From contig CM076191.1 of assembly GCA_038277395.1 (NCBI GenBank), positions 180,714,552 through 180,778,551 of the forward strand: DNA of 64,000 nucleotides. The letters are read 5' to 3'. Every line of letters starts with the position of its first letter. Within the stretch, counting starts at the first letter, position 1. Shown piece by piece: positions 47,101 to 58,629 of the stretch. Both the position numbers and the translations under genes were made by a program. This DNA is from Dryocosmus kuriphilus (lineage: Eukaryota; Arthropoda; Insecta; Hymenoptera; Cynipidae). The notes beneath the pieces were generated by a model. That model was not told where the DNA came from. It ran no database searches and was given only the letters and a program-made list of their open reading frames with translations.

Positions 47101-49805
47101 GAATTTTGTGTAAGTTGTTTGAAAAACAAGATTAAGAGATTTTATAGAAATACATAGGAATATTTCCGAATATATTTGAATGCAAATCACGGACTACTTG
47201 GAATATTTAGGAATATGAGGGAACATTTGAGAATATTTAGGAATATTGGGGGATACTTCGGAATATTTGGGAATACTTAGGAATATCGTGAATATTAAGA
47301 ATATGAAGAATATCTGTGAGTACGTAGGAATATTGACGGAATATTTAGTGAGTGTACGAGGCATACTTGAGTGGTGGAGCTCTAGGAAAAAATTTATTTC
47401 AGGTAAACAATGAAGTTCAGAAACCATGTCCGGGGAACAAGGATCATGTCCCTCTCGCTGAAAAAATGAGACCTACATCCCTTGCAACTTATGTAGGCCA
47501 GGAGCATGTTGTCGGCCCTCAAAGTGTACTTTTTCAGTTGTTGAATAAAGCTGAAGTGCCTAACATAATTCTTTGGGGACCTCCAGGATGTGGCAAGGTA
47601 TGCGATATCATTTTGATCGGTAAATGCTTGCAAAAGCTATTTCTTATTTTGATAATAAACTTCCATTACATTTATTGTAAAATTACAACAGAAATTTTTA
47701 ACAGTGCGCCTAGACTAATTTTTCTATAATGAATTTCCTTAAATTATTTTGCGATTATAGGAATCGTTATAAAAAATATTACAGGGAAATAACTATAAAC
47801 GAATAAGTAATGTAGAGATATTGAAAGAGTTAATGCAAAATGTCGGGAAATTATAAATTAATGTTTAATGAGAATTAATCACATTAAATATATGTGATTA
47901 ATTTTCATTAAAATCGTAATTTTCATGCACTCGGGCCCTACAATAAATATTGATTTATAGTTCCTCTACTGTTTGCATTTACTTTTTCAATATTTTTACG
48001 TTATTTATTGTTATAATTATTTTCCTTTAATATTTTCTATAATGATTCCTATATTTTTTTCTGTACTGATTCCTATAATATCGCGAAAAAATGCTAGGAA
48101 GTTTATTGTATAAAAATCAGTATAGATCTATACTGATTTGCCCATAAATATTTTTTCGTAAGGGGAGATATAGGAGGACTTGAAATTATGTTCAACAGAA
48201 TCTGTTGTGGACGAAATATGTAGTTTTTCATAAAAAAAAAAACGCTTGGTCACAAAAATGGTTCAGCTTTTTATATTTTCAGAAAAATAGCTGACATTTT
48301 GTTTATTTTGAACATTTTTTTGCGTATTTCAAAAGAGAGCAATAAACGATTTGAAATTCTGTATTCGGTTTAGGTCATGTTTCGCAGGATAAATAATGTA
48401 TAAGCAAATATAATTTCAGACTTCCTTAGCAAACGTTATTGCTCACATATGCAAACAAAATTCATCAGGGAAACTTCGTTATGTAAAATTATCTGCTGCG
48501 ATGTCAGGCGTAAACGATGTCAAGGAAGCGGTTAATGTAGCTGGGAATGAATTAAAATTTGGTCGTCGAACTGTGATGTTCATGGATGAAATTCATCGTT
48601 TCAAACAAACTTCAACAAGACATTTTTCTACCTCACATAGAAGCCGGGACTATAACCTTAATTGGAGCAACCACAGAAAACCCATCCTTTAGTTTGAATT
48701 CCGCATTGCTGAGTCGCTGCAGAGTGATTGTCCTGGAAAAATTGTCAGTAGCGAGTCTAATATCAATTTTGAAAACAACAGTCAACTCTTTAGAAGGCAC
48801 TGTGCAGACCACTAACAGCGAAAGTAGTCTGAATGGTAATTCAGATGATTCAAATTCCAAATTTCTTATAGATGAAGCAACGGTAGAATGGTTAGCAGAA
48901 ACGTGTGATGGAGATGCTAGAATAGCTTTGGGTGGTTTAGAATTAGCTGTTCTATCGAAAGTTCCGAATAAAGGTGAAACTTTGTCTGGGAATCGATCTT
49001 CAATAACGCTGGAGGATGTTAAAGCGAGTCTTAGGAAGACACACATGTTGTATGATAGAAAAGGAGATCAGCACTATGATATTATTTCAGCTCTGCACAA
49101 ATCGGTAAGAGCTAGTGATGAGAATGCTGCTATTTATTGGTTAGCAAGGATGATGTCTGGAGGGGAAGATCCAGTTTATATTGCGAGGCGACTCGTGCGG
49201 ATGGCGAGCGAAGACATTGGCTTGGAAGACCCTAAAGCTCTAGGTAAAGAAAGGTTTTATTATTTTATTAAAAGACTGTTGAAATTCATTTTGTAGAAAT
49301 TTAAAACCAAATAATGGTTCTAATAAATTTCAGGTATTGCAGTGAATACGATGCAAGCTTGCCAAATGATAGGAATGCCCGAGTGTGATGTAATGTTAGC
49401 TCAGTGTGTTACTTACATGGCCAGAGCACCGAAGTCTAGAATGATGGAAGATTCACTCAGGGCAGCTCAAAGGCTCATTGCTGATCACAAAGGTCCACAA
49501 CCTTCTGTGCCTTTGCATCTTCGTAATGCACCAACAAAGCTAATGGGTAATCTAGGTCAGTCACTTTTGTTTTTAAAACTGAACTGTTTAAAATTTTGGT
49601 CGTCTTTTCCACTTTTTAAAATCATACTTATTCAATTTTTTCTTGATTTTAAAGTATAACGTAAACAGAAAAAGTCAAAGTACGACAGTAGTTTAATAAG
49701 TAATTTTTTTCAGGATATGGAAGAGGTTACAATATGAAGCACAAGGATGTTTCCGGGCTAACCTACTTACCTGAAGGTTTAGAAAACTTTAACTTCTTTC
49801 AATAA
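44195..49805 (+). CDS. WRNIP1: WRNIP1 / Mgs1 / RarA-family AAA+ ATPase, 5 exons, one frame break
   Basis: Clamp-loader-like AAA+ ATPase that binds ubiquitinated factors at stalled replication forks in the nucleus. Exons: 44195-44518, 47403-47597, 48420-49243, 49334-49555, 49714-49805; all have GT/AG borders. Exon 1 encodes a UBZ4 finger (C6, C9, H21, C25) and a Ser/Lys-rich linker. Exon 2 has MRPTSLATYVGQEHVVG and Walker A GPPGCGK (about 167-173). Exon 3 has Walker B VMFMDEIHRF (about 225-234), sensor 1 GATTENPSF, the SRCR arginine-finger region and RMASEDIGLEDP. Exons 4-5 carry the C-terminal oligomerisation part (VNTMQACQMIGMPECDV, GYGRGYNMKHKD, LPEG) and the stop. Allowing for one extra base in exon 3, the exons sum to 1656 nt (551 residues). 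An AATAAA lies at 50087. The fold and order match the family throughout. Confidence 0.95.
44723..45208. repeat. Foldback element in WRNIP1 intron 1
   Basis: Arms ~125 bp (44725-44848 and 45084-45208), loop ~235 bp. The outer ends are TTCGGTAATTCTTTACTTTG and its near-complement. Non-coding MITE-like unit. Confidence 0.85.
45303..47390 (+). repeat. GATTTCAAG-type array, WRNIP1 intron 1
   Basis: Second copy of the family: GAGGGGTCTCGTATTCTCAG start, GAATACTTCGGAATACTTGG units, ~1.7 kb of AAGGGATTTCAAAG units, then again GGAATATTTAGGAATAT units up to about 47345, just before the exon 2 acceptor. Confidence 0.7.
48603..48605 (+). other. WRNIP1: One-base insertion frameshift in WRNIP1 exon 3
   Basis: The reading frame from 48420 runs through Walker B to ...DEIHRF (ending at 48602). 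The next bases are AAACAAACTTC; one A fewer restores the family-typical NKLQQDIFLP and the rest of the exon. Without the correction, exon 3 (824 nt) leaves the wrong phase for exon 4; with it (823 nt) every downstream junction fits. The extra base is in a short A run. Confidence 0.9.
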
Positions 49806-50688
49806 GATTTGCACAATATTCTTCTTTATTATGCTTTTGGAAGCAGGACTTCTTGAAATTTTTAAAATACTTTTACCTACTAAACCAGAATTTTTGTGTT
49901 CCAGTATTATATAATAATTGTTCAAGTTGGTACAAATGAATTTAAGTGTGATAAAAAAAGAGTTGTGAATACTTTTATATTTTAATATTTTTAAATAAAT
50001 ATGTAATGAGTTGAAGACATTTTTATTGTTCCTATCCAACATTTTCCATTTACATTTTTACAGTGTTATTGTTAATTTATGCTTTTAATAAAACCTAGTT
50101 TCTAACAAGAATTAATCATTATTGCACTTATCTGATTGCAAATTGAAAAACGATAGTGATAAAAACAAAATTTCAATTTTTTGGCACTTCTGAGAGATGG
50201 AAGTTTTTCAAATGTCGTAGAATCGACAGGAAATTTTTTAGAACCTTTTGAATTTCGAGTTTTGAGTGAAGATGTAAATTTCATCTAGGACTTTGGAAAT
50301 CTCCCACCTCTCACGAAAGTGAGTATTATTTAGAATACAGAGAAATACTTTACGAAGAAAAAAAATAATTAGAGAAAAAGCTGTGCTAGTTTCTGGGCCA
50401 TATTAGGTGAAATTCATATTTCCACTCGAAATTCGAAAGGTTCTAAAAATGTTCCTGTTGATCCTAAGATGGTGAAAATCTATCGTATAACCTGTCACTG
50501 ATCTCTATATACATACTGGATAATATAGGGTGGATTGATTTGAGTCAACATGAAGTGAGAGTCGGCCACACTGTTATGAGAAGTGGGCAGAAAATAATCA
50601 TAATAGTATGCATAGCATGAATATAGTGTTCTGTTCTAATATTATTTTCATTTCAGTTTCTAATATTACGAAAGAAAGTTAGTAAACA

Positions 50689-50920
50689 ATGGTAGCGGTG
50701 TGCTTTTCTTGTGGTGAAACTCCTGGTCACGGAGGAAGGACAATTCACTTGTAAGTTCAGTTCCAAGTATTACTATGCTTACGCAAGTAATATATTTGTA
50801 GGTTATGTAGTTTATTCACTTAAGAAACCTCATATAATAAAAGCATGATTTTTATGTTTTTAATGTTCTTTTTTCAGGTCCAGGATTTCATACAGTGACA
50901 GAGTGATAATTATAATTTAA
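50689..50920 (+). CDS. Possible two-exon micro-ORF with a CxxC motif
   Basis: ATG at 50689 opens MVAVCFSCGETPGHGGRTIH. A consensus donor (CTT/GTAAGT) follows 50750, and a pyrimidine-rich acceptor precedes 50878. The joined frame stops at 918-920 of the same kilobase, giving ~34 residues. One CxxC pair only. It may be the first exon of a longer gene or chance; no homolog recognised. Confidence 0.2.
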
Positions 50921-51325
50921 AAAATACTAATTATATTAAAAGAATTTGCATCACATCACATTACGTACGCTATCAGAGATGAAGTGACGCTATTTATTTT
51001 CAAATATTTAAAGCAAAGCATAATTCTACAACTACATCACACAACAATGAAACACATCGAAAATATTGTGCAAAACCCTTTCTTGAAAAAATATTGTTAA
51101 ATAAATAAATAATTAAATGAATCGTAATATTTAAAATAATTTTATATTATATACATTTGTATGTACAATTTCTGCATAATTATAAGTTTTATGACAATGT
51201 AGTAAACGTACAGTTCTTTCATATGTTTCATTATTTTATTGAATATTGATAATATATCTATCTTGTTACTTACATAATAGATTTATTGCTCTAATTTCGA
51301 ACATTGTTTACTATGAGCATTCAAA

Positions 51326-51515
51326 TTAACCACCATAACTATGGCCACTTCTCATGATAAATGGCGTCGCAGTTTGCATCACACTTTTAACCCATGAACT
51401 CATTGGAACCCTGGGCTCGTTTCGAAGTCGAAAATTGAATGGATCTTTCTTTTTATTTCCATGAGCTAGAAAAAGAGGTACGTTCGACTTTGAAAACTGC
51501 CCTGGAGTCCTACTC
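51326..51515 (-). CDS. Possible last exon of an unidentified minus-strand gene
   Basis: A 63-codon frame starts right after a good acceptor (TTGTTCTTTTCAG) and ends at TAA 51328-51326. It reads SRTPGQFSKSNVPLFLAHGN...SGHSYGG, basic and compositionally protein-like. The frame needs an upstream exon that supplies two bases of the first codon; the 370 bp up to the FAM210 start has no obvious one. I do not recognise the product. If real, it would be divergently arranged with FAM210. Confidence 0.35.
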
Positions 51516-51883
51516 CTGAAAAGAACAATCAGCGCCACCACTCAGCTGTTGTCAACACATGTTGCTCGGGTGGTACACTTTCAACCCTTTCAACCATGGA
51601 TTATGGACCGTGCTTTCAAGTGCCTTCAAGTGCTTTCAAGTTTCAACTCGTGCGGGGAATCATCTTTTGATCAATAGAAAATGAGTTTTTATTTAAAAGT
51701 TCTGTTGGCGAGAAAGCTGAACCACGTATTGTAGAGCTGGAGAGGAAATGTAAAATTTTGTTTGTATGCAAGTTTAAAGTTATCAGTCATCATATTAAAC
51801 GGGCTGATTGATATTATAGTCATAGGTTGTGCCGTGTTTGTTGGTTAGGACAGGCAGAGCGGCGTTTTTTTTTTTTTTCGAAA

Positions 51884-54800
51884 ATGGATTTAATTATTGG
51901 ACATCAGAGTATGAAACTCTCCAATTTACTCATGCGGTCGATGACCGGTTTCTTGCCAAATACTTGGCTTGGGTCAGCTCGTTATGTATGTTGTGTCAAT
52001 ACGAGATTACAAAGTACTACAGTCACAGGTACGTTAACTATAGTGCACTAGTGACACTATTTTCGGCCTTAAAAATTTGTTTCGCTGAAGATAAACGTGT
52101 CTCAAGTGGCAATATCCCAATTTGGACGATTATTTACGTCATTTTTTAAATTAAAATTTTTCTTTTAAGAATTTATGTATGCATACTAATATATAATGAT
52201 ATTTTGTCATTTTATTAAGTGTCTACAGATCTTTTGAATTTTCAGAATATTTATAGAAGTTTAAGTAAGAGACACGTATTATGTAAAAAGATTCAAATAT
52301 CATTAATTAATATATTTATGTCAACCTTTGGAGGTACTTTGACAAGTTGAACAGATGATAACCTTAATTTTTCATAATATGATTTTTTTGAGATCTACGA
52401 ATATCTTTTTAAAGCAGATAAAATATTATTTGCTTGAAATTTTTATCTAATTAATCAAAAACACGAGACAATAATAATGAATCAGTGTTTCACGCGTTAC
52501 GTTGACGTTACTTTTTAAGGCTGCTGGCCGAGGTGTCAAAAAACTGTGCTGTCGCCTTAATTCCTATTCAATTCCATCTGTTTTCGTATATACGACTTAT
52601 GTATTTTTAAAGAGATACTTTGCAAAAAAATTTCCTCAACCCGGAAGGGGCTCACGGTTGTATGAGGTGCGCTTAGTATACAGTTTTCCGAAAAAAGTAA
52701 AAATATCTGTGCTAAAATACGATAATGGAAAACCATTGGAACTCTTTCTCTACTTCCCCTCATTTCAACACTTTTCCATTATCGTATTTTAGCACAGATA
52801 TTTTTACTTTTTTCGGGAAACTGTATACTAAGCGCACCGGGTTGAGGAAATTTTTTTGCAAAGTGTCTCTTTAAAATACATAAGTCGTATATACGAAAAC
52901 AGATGGAATTGAATAGGAATTAAGGCGACAACACATTTCTAACCTATTTTTCGACACCTCGGCCAACAGCCTTAAAATAATTTTTAATACATCATTTTAA
53001 ATTCCCAAAAGATTTAGGCAGTTTGTGTTTTTGAATTGAAAGTGTTTCAAAATTAACAATTATATTTCAGTTTACATAAAACGATAAAGAATTTTACTTT
53101 AATAATCTATAAACTGTGTTTAATTTACACTATTATTAATTCTAGAGATTTTGCATAGAATTTGTTTTTCTTTTAATAAATCTAGTTTTTCAAAAAGCCT
53201 ATCATTCAAACGAAATATTTTTACAATAAGAATGGATTCTACTTATGTCTTTGTACATTAAGTACACCTAATACTTTTTTAATTGCCGAGATCAATATGG
53301 ACAGTCTCTCTATTTTTAAATGGAACTTTTAAATATCTCTCTTTCTTTATTAAACAAAACAGTTTACTATGGAATTTAAAAAAAATTTATTGTATAAGGG
53401 AAAAAATTATAGGGATTTTTTCTTGTTCTCTTCTTTTGACTGCGAATAAGCAGAATAAACACAGAACAAAATTTTTAATTAAAATTATCATTTTATGAGG
53501 ATGACTAAGCTTAACCCTTTTTACACTTTGCGTATTTGTCCACTTATTTAAAAAAATTGAAATGTACGCTACTTTACATTCCGTTACCCAAAAATTGTAA
53601 GGTGTTAACGTTACTGTTACTTTTATAGGAGGCGATCCTAATTCCCGAGCGACATCATTCAATCACCAAACATTTAGAAGTTATTCTCTAGTAAATCAAA
53701 GGCTTTTTAAAAATATGTGTTGTGAATTCGAACATACAACAGTTCGTCGTTACTCGAAAGAAATTCCAAATAAAGAAGGGAACCAGTCAACTGAGCCCAA
53801 ACCAAATCTTTTCCAAAAGATGAAGCAGATGACAAAAGATTATTGGCACATCCTAATTCCCGTGCACGTTGCTACTTCCATTGTATGGATTTCAGTATTC
53901 TATATCGCTGTTAAAAAGTATGTGAATAATTTCCACTATGTACTCATCAATTGTAAAATACTATATATGTTTTTATTAACTTGCAGCGGCGTGGATATCG
54001 CAGAAATTATGAGATATTTTAATCTTAGTGAAACTTATCTCGAAAAAATACGTAATTCGAAAGCGGGACACTGGGCAGTAGCATACGCTTTATTTAAAAT
54101 CTGTACCCGCGCTCAGATACACCGTTACCATTGGTATGATAATTCATTGATAGACCGAACCCATTTCAAATCAGGCAGGTCTTACACTTTAAGTCGCAGA
54201 ATCTTTTGGGGATAAAATATGTTTGTTTTTTTCACAGAAAATTAGGCGACACGTATTTTTCCGATTTGCAAAAAAAAAAAAAATTTCTACGGCGTATGAG
54301 GAGGGCTCGGAATGGGTTACTTTTTAGTAATTTGGTTATTTTTTTTATCTGTGACTACTTAAAAGTTACATTTTTTATTCGAGGTTACTAGAAGTTATTT
54401 ATTTCCAGTGTGTCTAGCGACACGTGAAAAAAGGGACAACCGAGAATTTTGTGCACCTCGAAAAATAAGGGGAAATACCGGGAATTTATGAAAATATCTA
54501 GGAAATATGTCGTCATAAGTTTAATTTCAGAATTGCAGTCTTTCCCCTATTCCCCTGCTTTTCCCTTTTTTTAAAGAATTACCCTCTTTTCAAGAAACAT
54601 CCCCTTTTTACTCTTTTTTTCCTCGTTTTTCTCGTCTTTCATTTAAATTGGAATAAATTAATAAGATCCCATAAAAAATCAACTATTTTTGGTTGAATAA
54701 AGGTCTATTTTAATTCAAAAAACATTTATTTCATTTTTGGTTTAGAAATCATCTTCGATTGAAAAATTCGACGGTTTGTTTGAAAATTCATCACCTTTGG

Positions 54801-57800
54801 TTGAAAATTCAACGATTACATTTTTTGTTAAAAAGTCACTTCTTTATTAAAAATTCAACTGTTTGTTTGAAATTTAAACTATTTATGAAGGAAAATATAT
54901 ATTTGTTTGTTAAAAGTTATTTTTTTGAGGTTGATAATTCAACTATGTTTGTCTGAAAAAATAATCATTTCTGGGTCAAAAGGCAAGTATTGAAATTTTG
55001 GTAAGAATTCATTTTTTTGGTTGAGAATTAATCTTGTTTAATAGAGCTTTATTTTTAGTTAAATTTTTTTAAAAAGTTATCTTTGGTGCAAGTTAAACTG
55101 TTTTATTGAAAATACGTATTTTTTTTTAGTGAATAGTTCAACTGTTTTTGTTTGCAAATTAAGTTTTTTTTTGTTCAAAAATCATCTAAGTATAAAAGTT
55201 TTGTTTGAAAATTAATCTGGCATGATTGACTGAGTTTTTGACTGAAAATCAATTTTGTTTTGAAAGTCCATCTTTTTTGCGTGGAAATTCAACTATTTTG
55301 TTAAAAACTGTTTGAAAACTTTGTAGAAATTTTCTAGGCGTACAAATATTTATCTTAAGATTTTTTGTATTTTCCTTTGTTTTCGAGAAAAATGCGAAAA
55401 TTCGATTTTATTGAGAAAAATTCTCCTGGTCACAAAAACGGCTTAGTCCGTGCATAAAACTCATTGGATATTTTCCTTATATAAGGACAAATTTAAAAAA
55501 TAAATTGACAGAAAAAAAGTATTAGTTTTTTGAGAAAATGAACTTTTTATATTTTTAGAAAAATAGCCGTTATTTTGTTTATTTTTAACCTTTTTTAATT
55601 TTGCTGGCGAATTTCAAAATAAAACGATAAAGTGATAAACCTCACGAGAATCTGAAAAAGAACTTAAATACCTCAATCGGGTCAAAAGTTATACAGGTTA
55701 AAAAAAAAATTGCGTTTTTCTTTTAAACACTTACAAGTTAAAATACTCTTAGCATCGTAGAACATTTTTTTTTCGCAAATCAGTAAAGTATGTGTTGCTT
55801 AATTTCCTCTTATAAACAACATACGAGGGTGGTCTGAAAAGTTTCCGACCTCAACATGAAGATAGCAGCACTCGTCAATGAAAGCTAGTGAATGTAGTTG
55901 TGCATCTTTTGGCAGTTATCCACCAAAGTTTCAGCCACTTTGGACGCGCAGTTTTTAGTTGACAGTCGTTTGAGTGAGTCGATGTGAGTGTTTTTGTGAA
56001 AATGGAAAAAATTGAGTATCGAGCTGTCATTAAATATTTGTTTTTGAAAGGCAATACGCCTACGCAAATCAAAGATGCGTTGGACACTGTGTATGGGGAT
56101 AATGCTCCATCATTTACCACAGTGAAATTTTGGGCAGCTGAATTTAAACGTGGACGTAAGAGCTTGGGAGACGATGAACGTTCGGGACGTCCAAAAACGG
56201 CAACTACTGACGATAACATCGCTAAAGTTCACCAAATGGTGCTAGACGACCGCCGAATTAAGGTAAGAGAGATAGCAGAGGTTATGAAAATGTCCAAAGA
56301 ACGTGTTTGTCACATATTAAATCAAGATTTAGGCATGAGAAAGCTGTCCGCGCGTTGGGTGCCGCGTTTGCTCACGTTAGACCAAAAACGTGTTCGAATG
56401 AACATTTCCAACGGTCATTTGGTGCAGTTTAGGCGCAATAAATCCGAGTTTTGGCGCCGATTAATTACTGTAGATGAAACTTGGATACACCATTATACGC
56501 CCGAAACAAAAATACAGTCAAAACAGTGGACTGCAAAGGGGGAACCGGCTCCAAAAAGAGCAAAAACTGTTTTTTCGGCTGGGAAAGTGATGGCGACTGT
56601 TGTTTGGGATAGTCATGGAGTTATCTTAATCGATTATCTTCAAAAAGGAAAAAACATTACAGGTGTATACTACGCATCATTACTTGACAAGCTGAAGGCA
56701 GAAATTGCAAAAAAAATAAAAAAAAAAAACGGCCACATTTGCAGAAAAAGAAAATCCTGTTTCACCAAGACAACGCGCCGTCTCACACCTCAGCCGTCGC
56801 CATGGCGAAAATCCATGAATTACACTTTGAACTGCTTGACCATCCGCCTTACTCACCAGATTTTTAGCCCCAAGCGACTTCTTTTTGTTTCCTCATCTAA
56901 AAAATGCCCTCGGAGGACAGAAGTTTTCGTCAAATGAGGAGGCAATCACCTTCGTGAACAATTATTTTGCAGAGAAAAAAGCTGAGTACTATTTGGACGG
57001 GTTAGAGAGATGGAAGCATCGCTGGGAGAAGTGTATAGAGTTACAAGAGGACTATGTAGAAAGATTAAAAAAAAAATTAAGAAAAAATGTCTTGTATCAT
57101 TGTTAGGTCGGAAACTTTTCAGACCACCCTCGTATTTCGTCTCCAACAAATTCTGCGACATGAAGTGTGAGACCTGCCTGAATTGAAATGTGTGCGGTCA
57201 ATAAACTATTTTTGGTTTCATCCATGACAAGCTTTGAAAATCTAAATAAAGCCTGCTATATTATATTAATACTTGTTTCCGACACGTATTTACAGGAGGA
57301 ACAACAATGACCATCAGGTATTTCAATAAATGGGGAATAATGAAATTCAAAACGCCTGAAAAAATGAAGGTGAGTATTAGATTGTTTATGATGTTTAACT
57401 TGAATAGTTTTCAAATGATACTGACTTTAAAATCACTGAATCTAAATTCTTCGTATAGAAACGGGAAATTTTTTTACGAAGAAAGCCTTGACTGGCTTCT
57501 GAATTTATTTGTCGAGATTGTTACTTCTTACAGAGTGTCTACTCGACCATGAAACCGGGAAATGACAGGGAATTTTGTTCACCGGAAAATAAGCGGGAAT
57601 TTAATTCAGTGACCGGGATCTTTTTCTCTATTGTACTCTACCACCATTTATTATGTTGTCACTGCTATTTATAGCATTTAATATTTATTAATTTTGGATT
57701 GCTAATTTTATGAATTCTGAATTAAAAATTTGTTTTATTAAATAAGTTGAAAGCTACCTAAATTCTAAATAAAATAAGCCCAGGATGAGTCTTTTTTTTT

Positions 57801-58629
57801 AAAGAAGATTTTGCAAAAATAGTTCAAATTTTCATTTTTTTTCAATTTTTGTTGTCTTAAATATTAAATAAAATCCGAAATAATAATTATTTTTTAAAGA
57901 TTTCAAGAGATTAAAAAAATTTCACAAAAAATTCAAAAGATAGTTTCGTAAATCTAAGAATAAACCGTTTTATGTATTTATAATAATTATATTTCTATAA
58001 AAATACATGTTTAAATAGACAATTTTTGATACGTGAACAGATTTGCCATTTTGGAAATATTTTAAAATTATAAAAATGCCCAAAGATTTGAAGGGATTTT
58101 TCAAGATTTCATAAAAATGACTATAAATTCTATAAAGATCGTTCTTTAGGACAAAAATGTAACAAATAAGTAACTTCTAGTAACCTCGAGTAAAAATGTA
58201 ACTTTTAAGTAACCACAGATAAAAAATTAGCGAAATTACTAAAAAGTAATATGTTCCGAGCCCTGACTATTGGACTTTTATCAGTTTGTAAATAATAAAA
58301 TGACTAATTCACCTTGAGAAAACCTGGATTTAAAAATAATCCGTCGGATAGACACCATGTTCTATCTTATTGTTAAACGCCCTGACTTTTTATTCTCTTT
58401 ATACGCTTACAGCCTGCTTGTGAAGTTTTACGTACGTTTCCAGTAGTTGCAGATTTTTCGAATAAAGTTTAGTGCTCTCATGGTACCTTTGTCAAAAATA
58501 CTAAATTTTCATATATTTATCGAATTTCTATAGGATATGCTGTCAAGTAAATCTATGGCACAACACAAGGCAAGATTCGGGAAAACAGATGTCAAAACAA
58601 AAACGGCCACTGATCCTCCAAAAACGTAG
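51884..58629 (+). CDS. FAM210-family (DUF1279) mitochondrial membrane protein, 5 exons, one frame break
   Basis: Exons: 51884-52028, 53629-53917, 53987-54133, 57296-57369, 58534-58629; GT/AG borders. After correcting one base in exon 3 they total 750 nt (249 residues). Exon 1 encodes an Arg/Ser/Thr-rich, acid-poor N-terminus (MDLIIGHQSMKLSNLLMRSM) typical of a mitochondrial presequence. Exon 2 ends with the start of DUF1279: FQKMKQMTKDYWHILIPVHV then a membrane helix (about 122-143). Exon 3 has GVDIAEIMRYF and AVAYALFKI. Exon 4 has GGTTMTIRYFNKWGIMKF. Exon 5 is a short polar tail. This order matches FAM210A/FAM210B, inner-membrane proteins linked to mitochondrial translation and metabolism. 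The LIPVH segment and the YTVTIGGT join favour FAM210A, but I leave the symbol open. Intron 1 holds a foldback element and intron 3 a mariner. AATAAA follows at 58862. Confidence 0.9.
52513..52977. repeat. Foldback element in FAM210 intron 1
   Basis: Ends TTTTAAGGCTG / CAGCCTTAAAA. Arms ~205-220 bp around a 38-bp centre. The left arm has an extra ~22 bp (GGGGCTCACGG...). Non-coding. Confidence 0.88.
54104..54118 (+). other. One-base frame break in FAM210 exon 3
   Basis: The frame that reads ...AVAYALFKIC becomes TRAQIHRYHW. Shifting by one base gives ...RYTVTIG, which joins exon 4 (GGTTMTIRYF) in phase and matches the conserved family segment. The break lies between the ATC at 54100-54102 and the TAC at 54119. 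Uncorrected, exon 3 (147 nt) leaves phase 2; exon 4 requires phase 1. Confidence 0.85.
54302..55320 (+). repeat. Dispersed repeat with minisatellite core, FAM210 intron 3 (truncated)
   Basis: Begins GGCTCGGAATGGGTTACTTT and carries the GGGAAATACCGGGAATTT block and the TTGAAAATTCAAC array, then grades into other AT-rich DNA before the mariner. A matching end fragment (AGTAATATGTTCCGAGCCC) lies at about 58245-58264, in intron 4. Confidence 0.65.
55824..57132 (+). mobile_element. Inactivated mariner element in FAM210 intron 3
   Basis: 1309 bp with perfect terminal inverted repeats of ~28 bp (CGAGGGTGGTCTGAAAAGTT at the left, its complement at the right), flanked by TA on both sides, the mariner target duplication. 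The length is typical of the family. It lies in the sense orientation within the intron and leaves the splice sites untouched. Confidence 0.95.
56002..57106 (+). pseudogene. Mariner transposase, frameshifted
   Basis: Starts MEKIEYRAVIKYLFLKGNTP, the usual mariner N-terminus. It contains the paired helix-turn-helix region, the RPKTATTDDNI linker, and the first catalytic Asp in ITVDETWIHHY. The frame breaks at an A-rich run (about 56710-56731). In another frame the HQDNAPSHTS block with the second Asp follows, then a second break at a T run near 56862-56866 that introduces TAG before the third Asp (APSDFFLF). The C-terminal part continues in a further frame from about 56870 to 57106. The DD34D spacing is kept across the breaks. 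It cannot make active transposase. Confidence 0.93.

Noticed and set aside
52502..52792. 96-codon ORF
   Set aside because: Lies on one arm and the centre of the 52513-52977 foldback element within FAM210 intron 1.
53715..54215. 166-codon ORF as the full FAM210 protein
   Set aside because: It reads through intron 2 and past the exon 3 donor; the spliced model with a presequence exon at 51884 fits the phases and family better.
55984..56001. Upstream ATG (MSVFVK) as the mariner transposase start
   Set aside because: Family proteins begin at MEKIEYRAV, so the ATG at 56002 is preferred.
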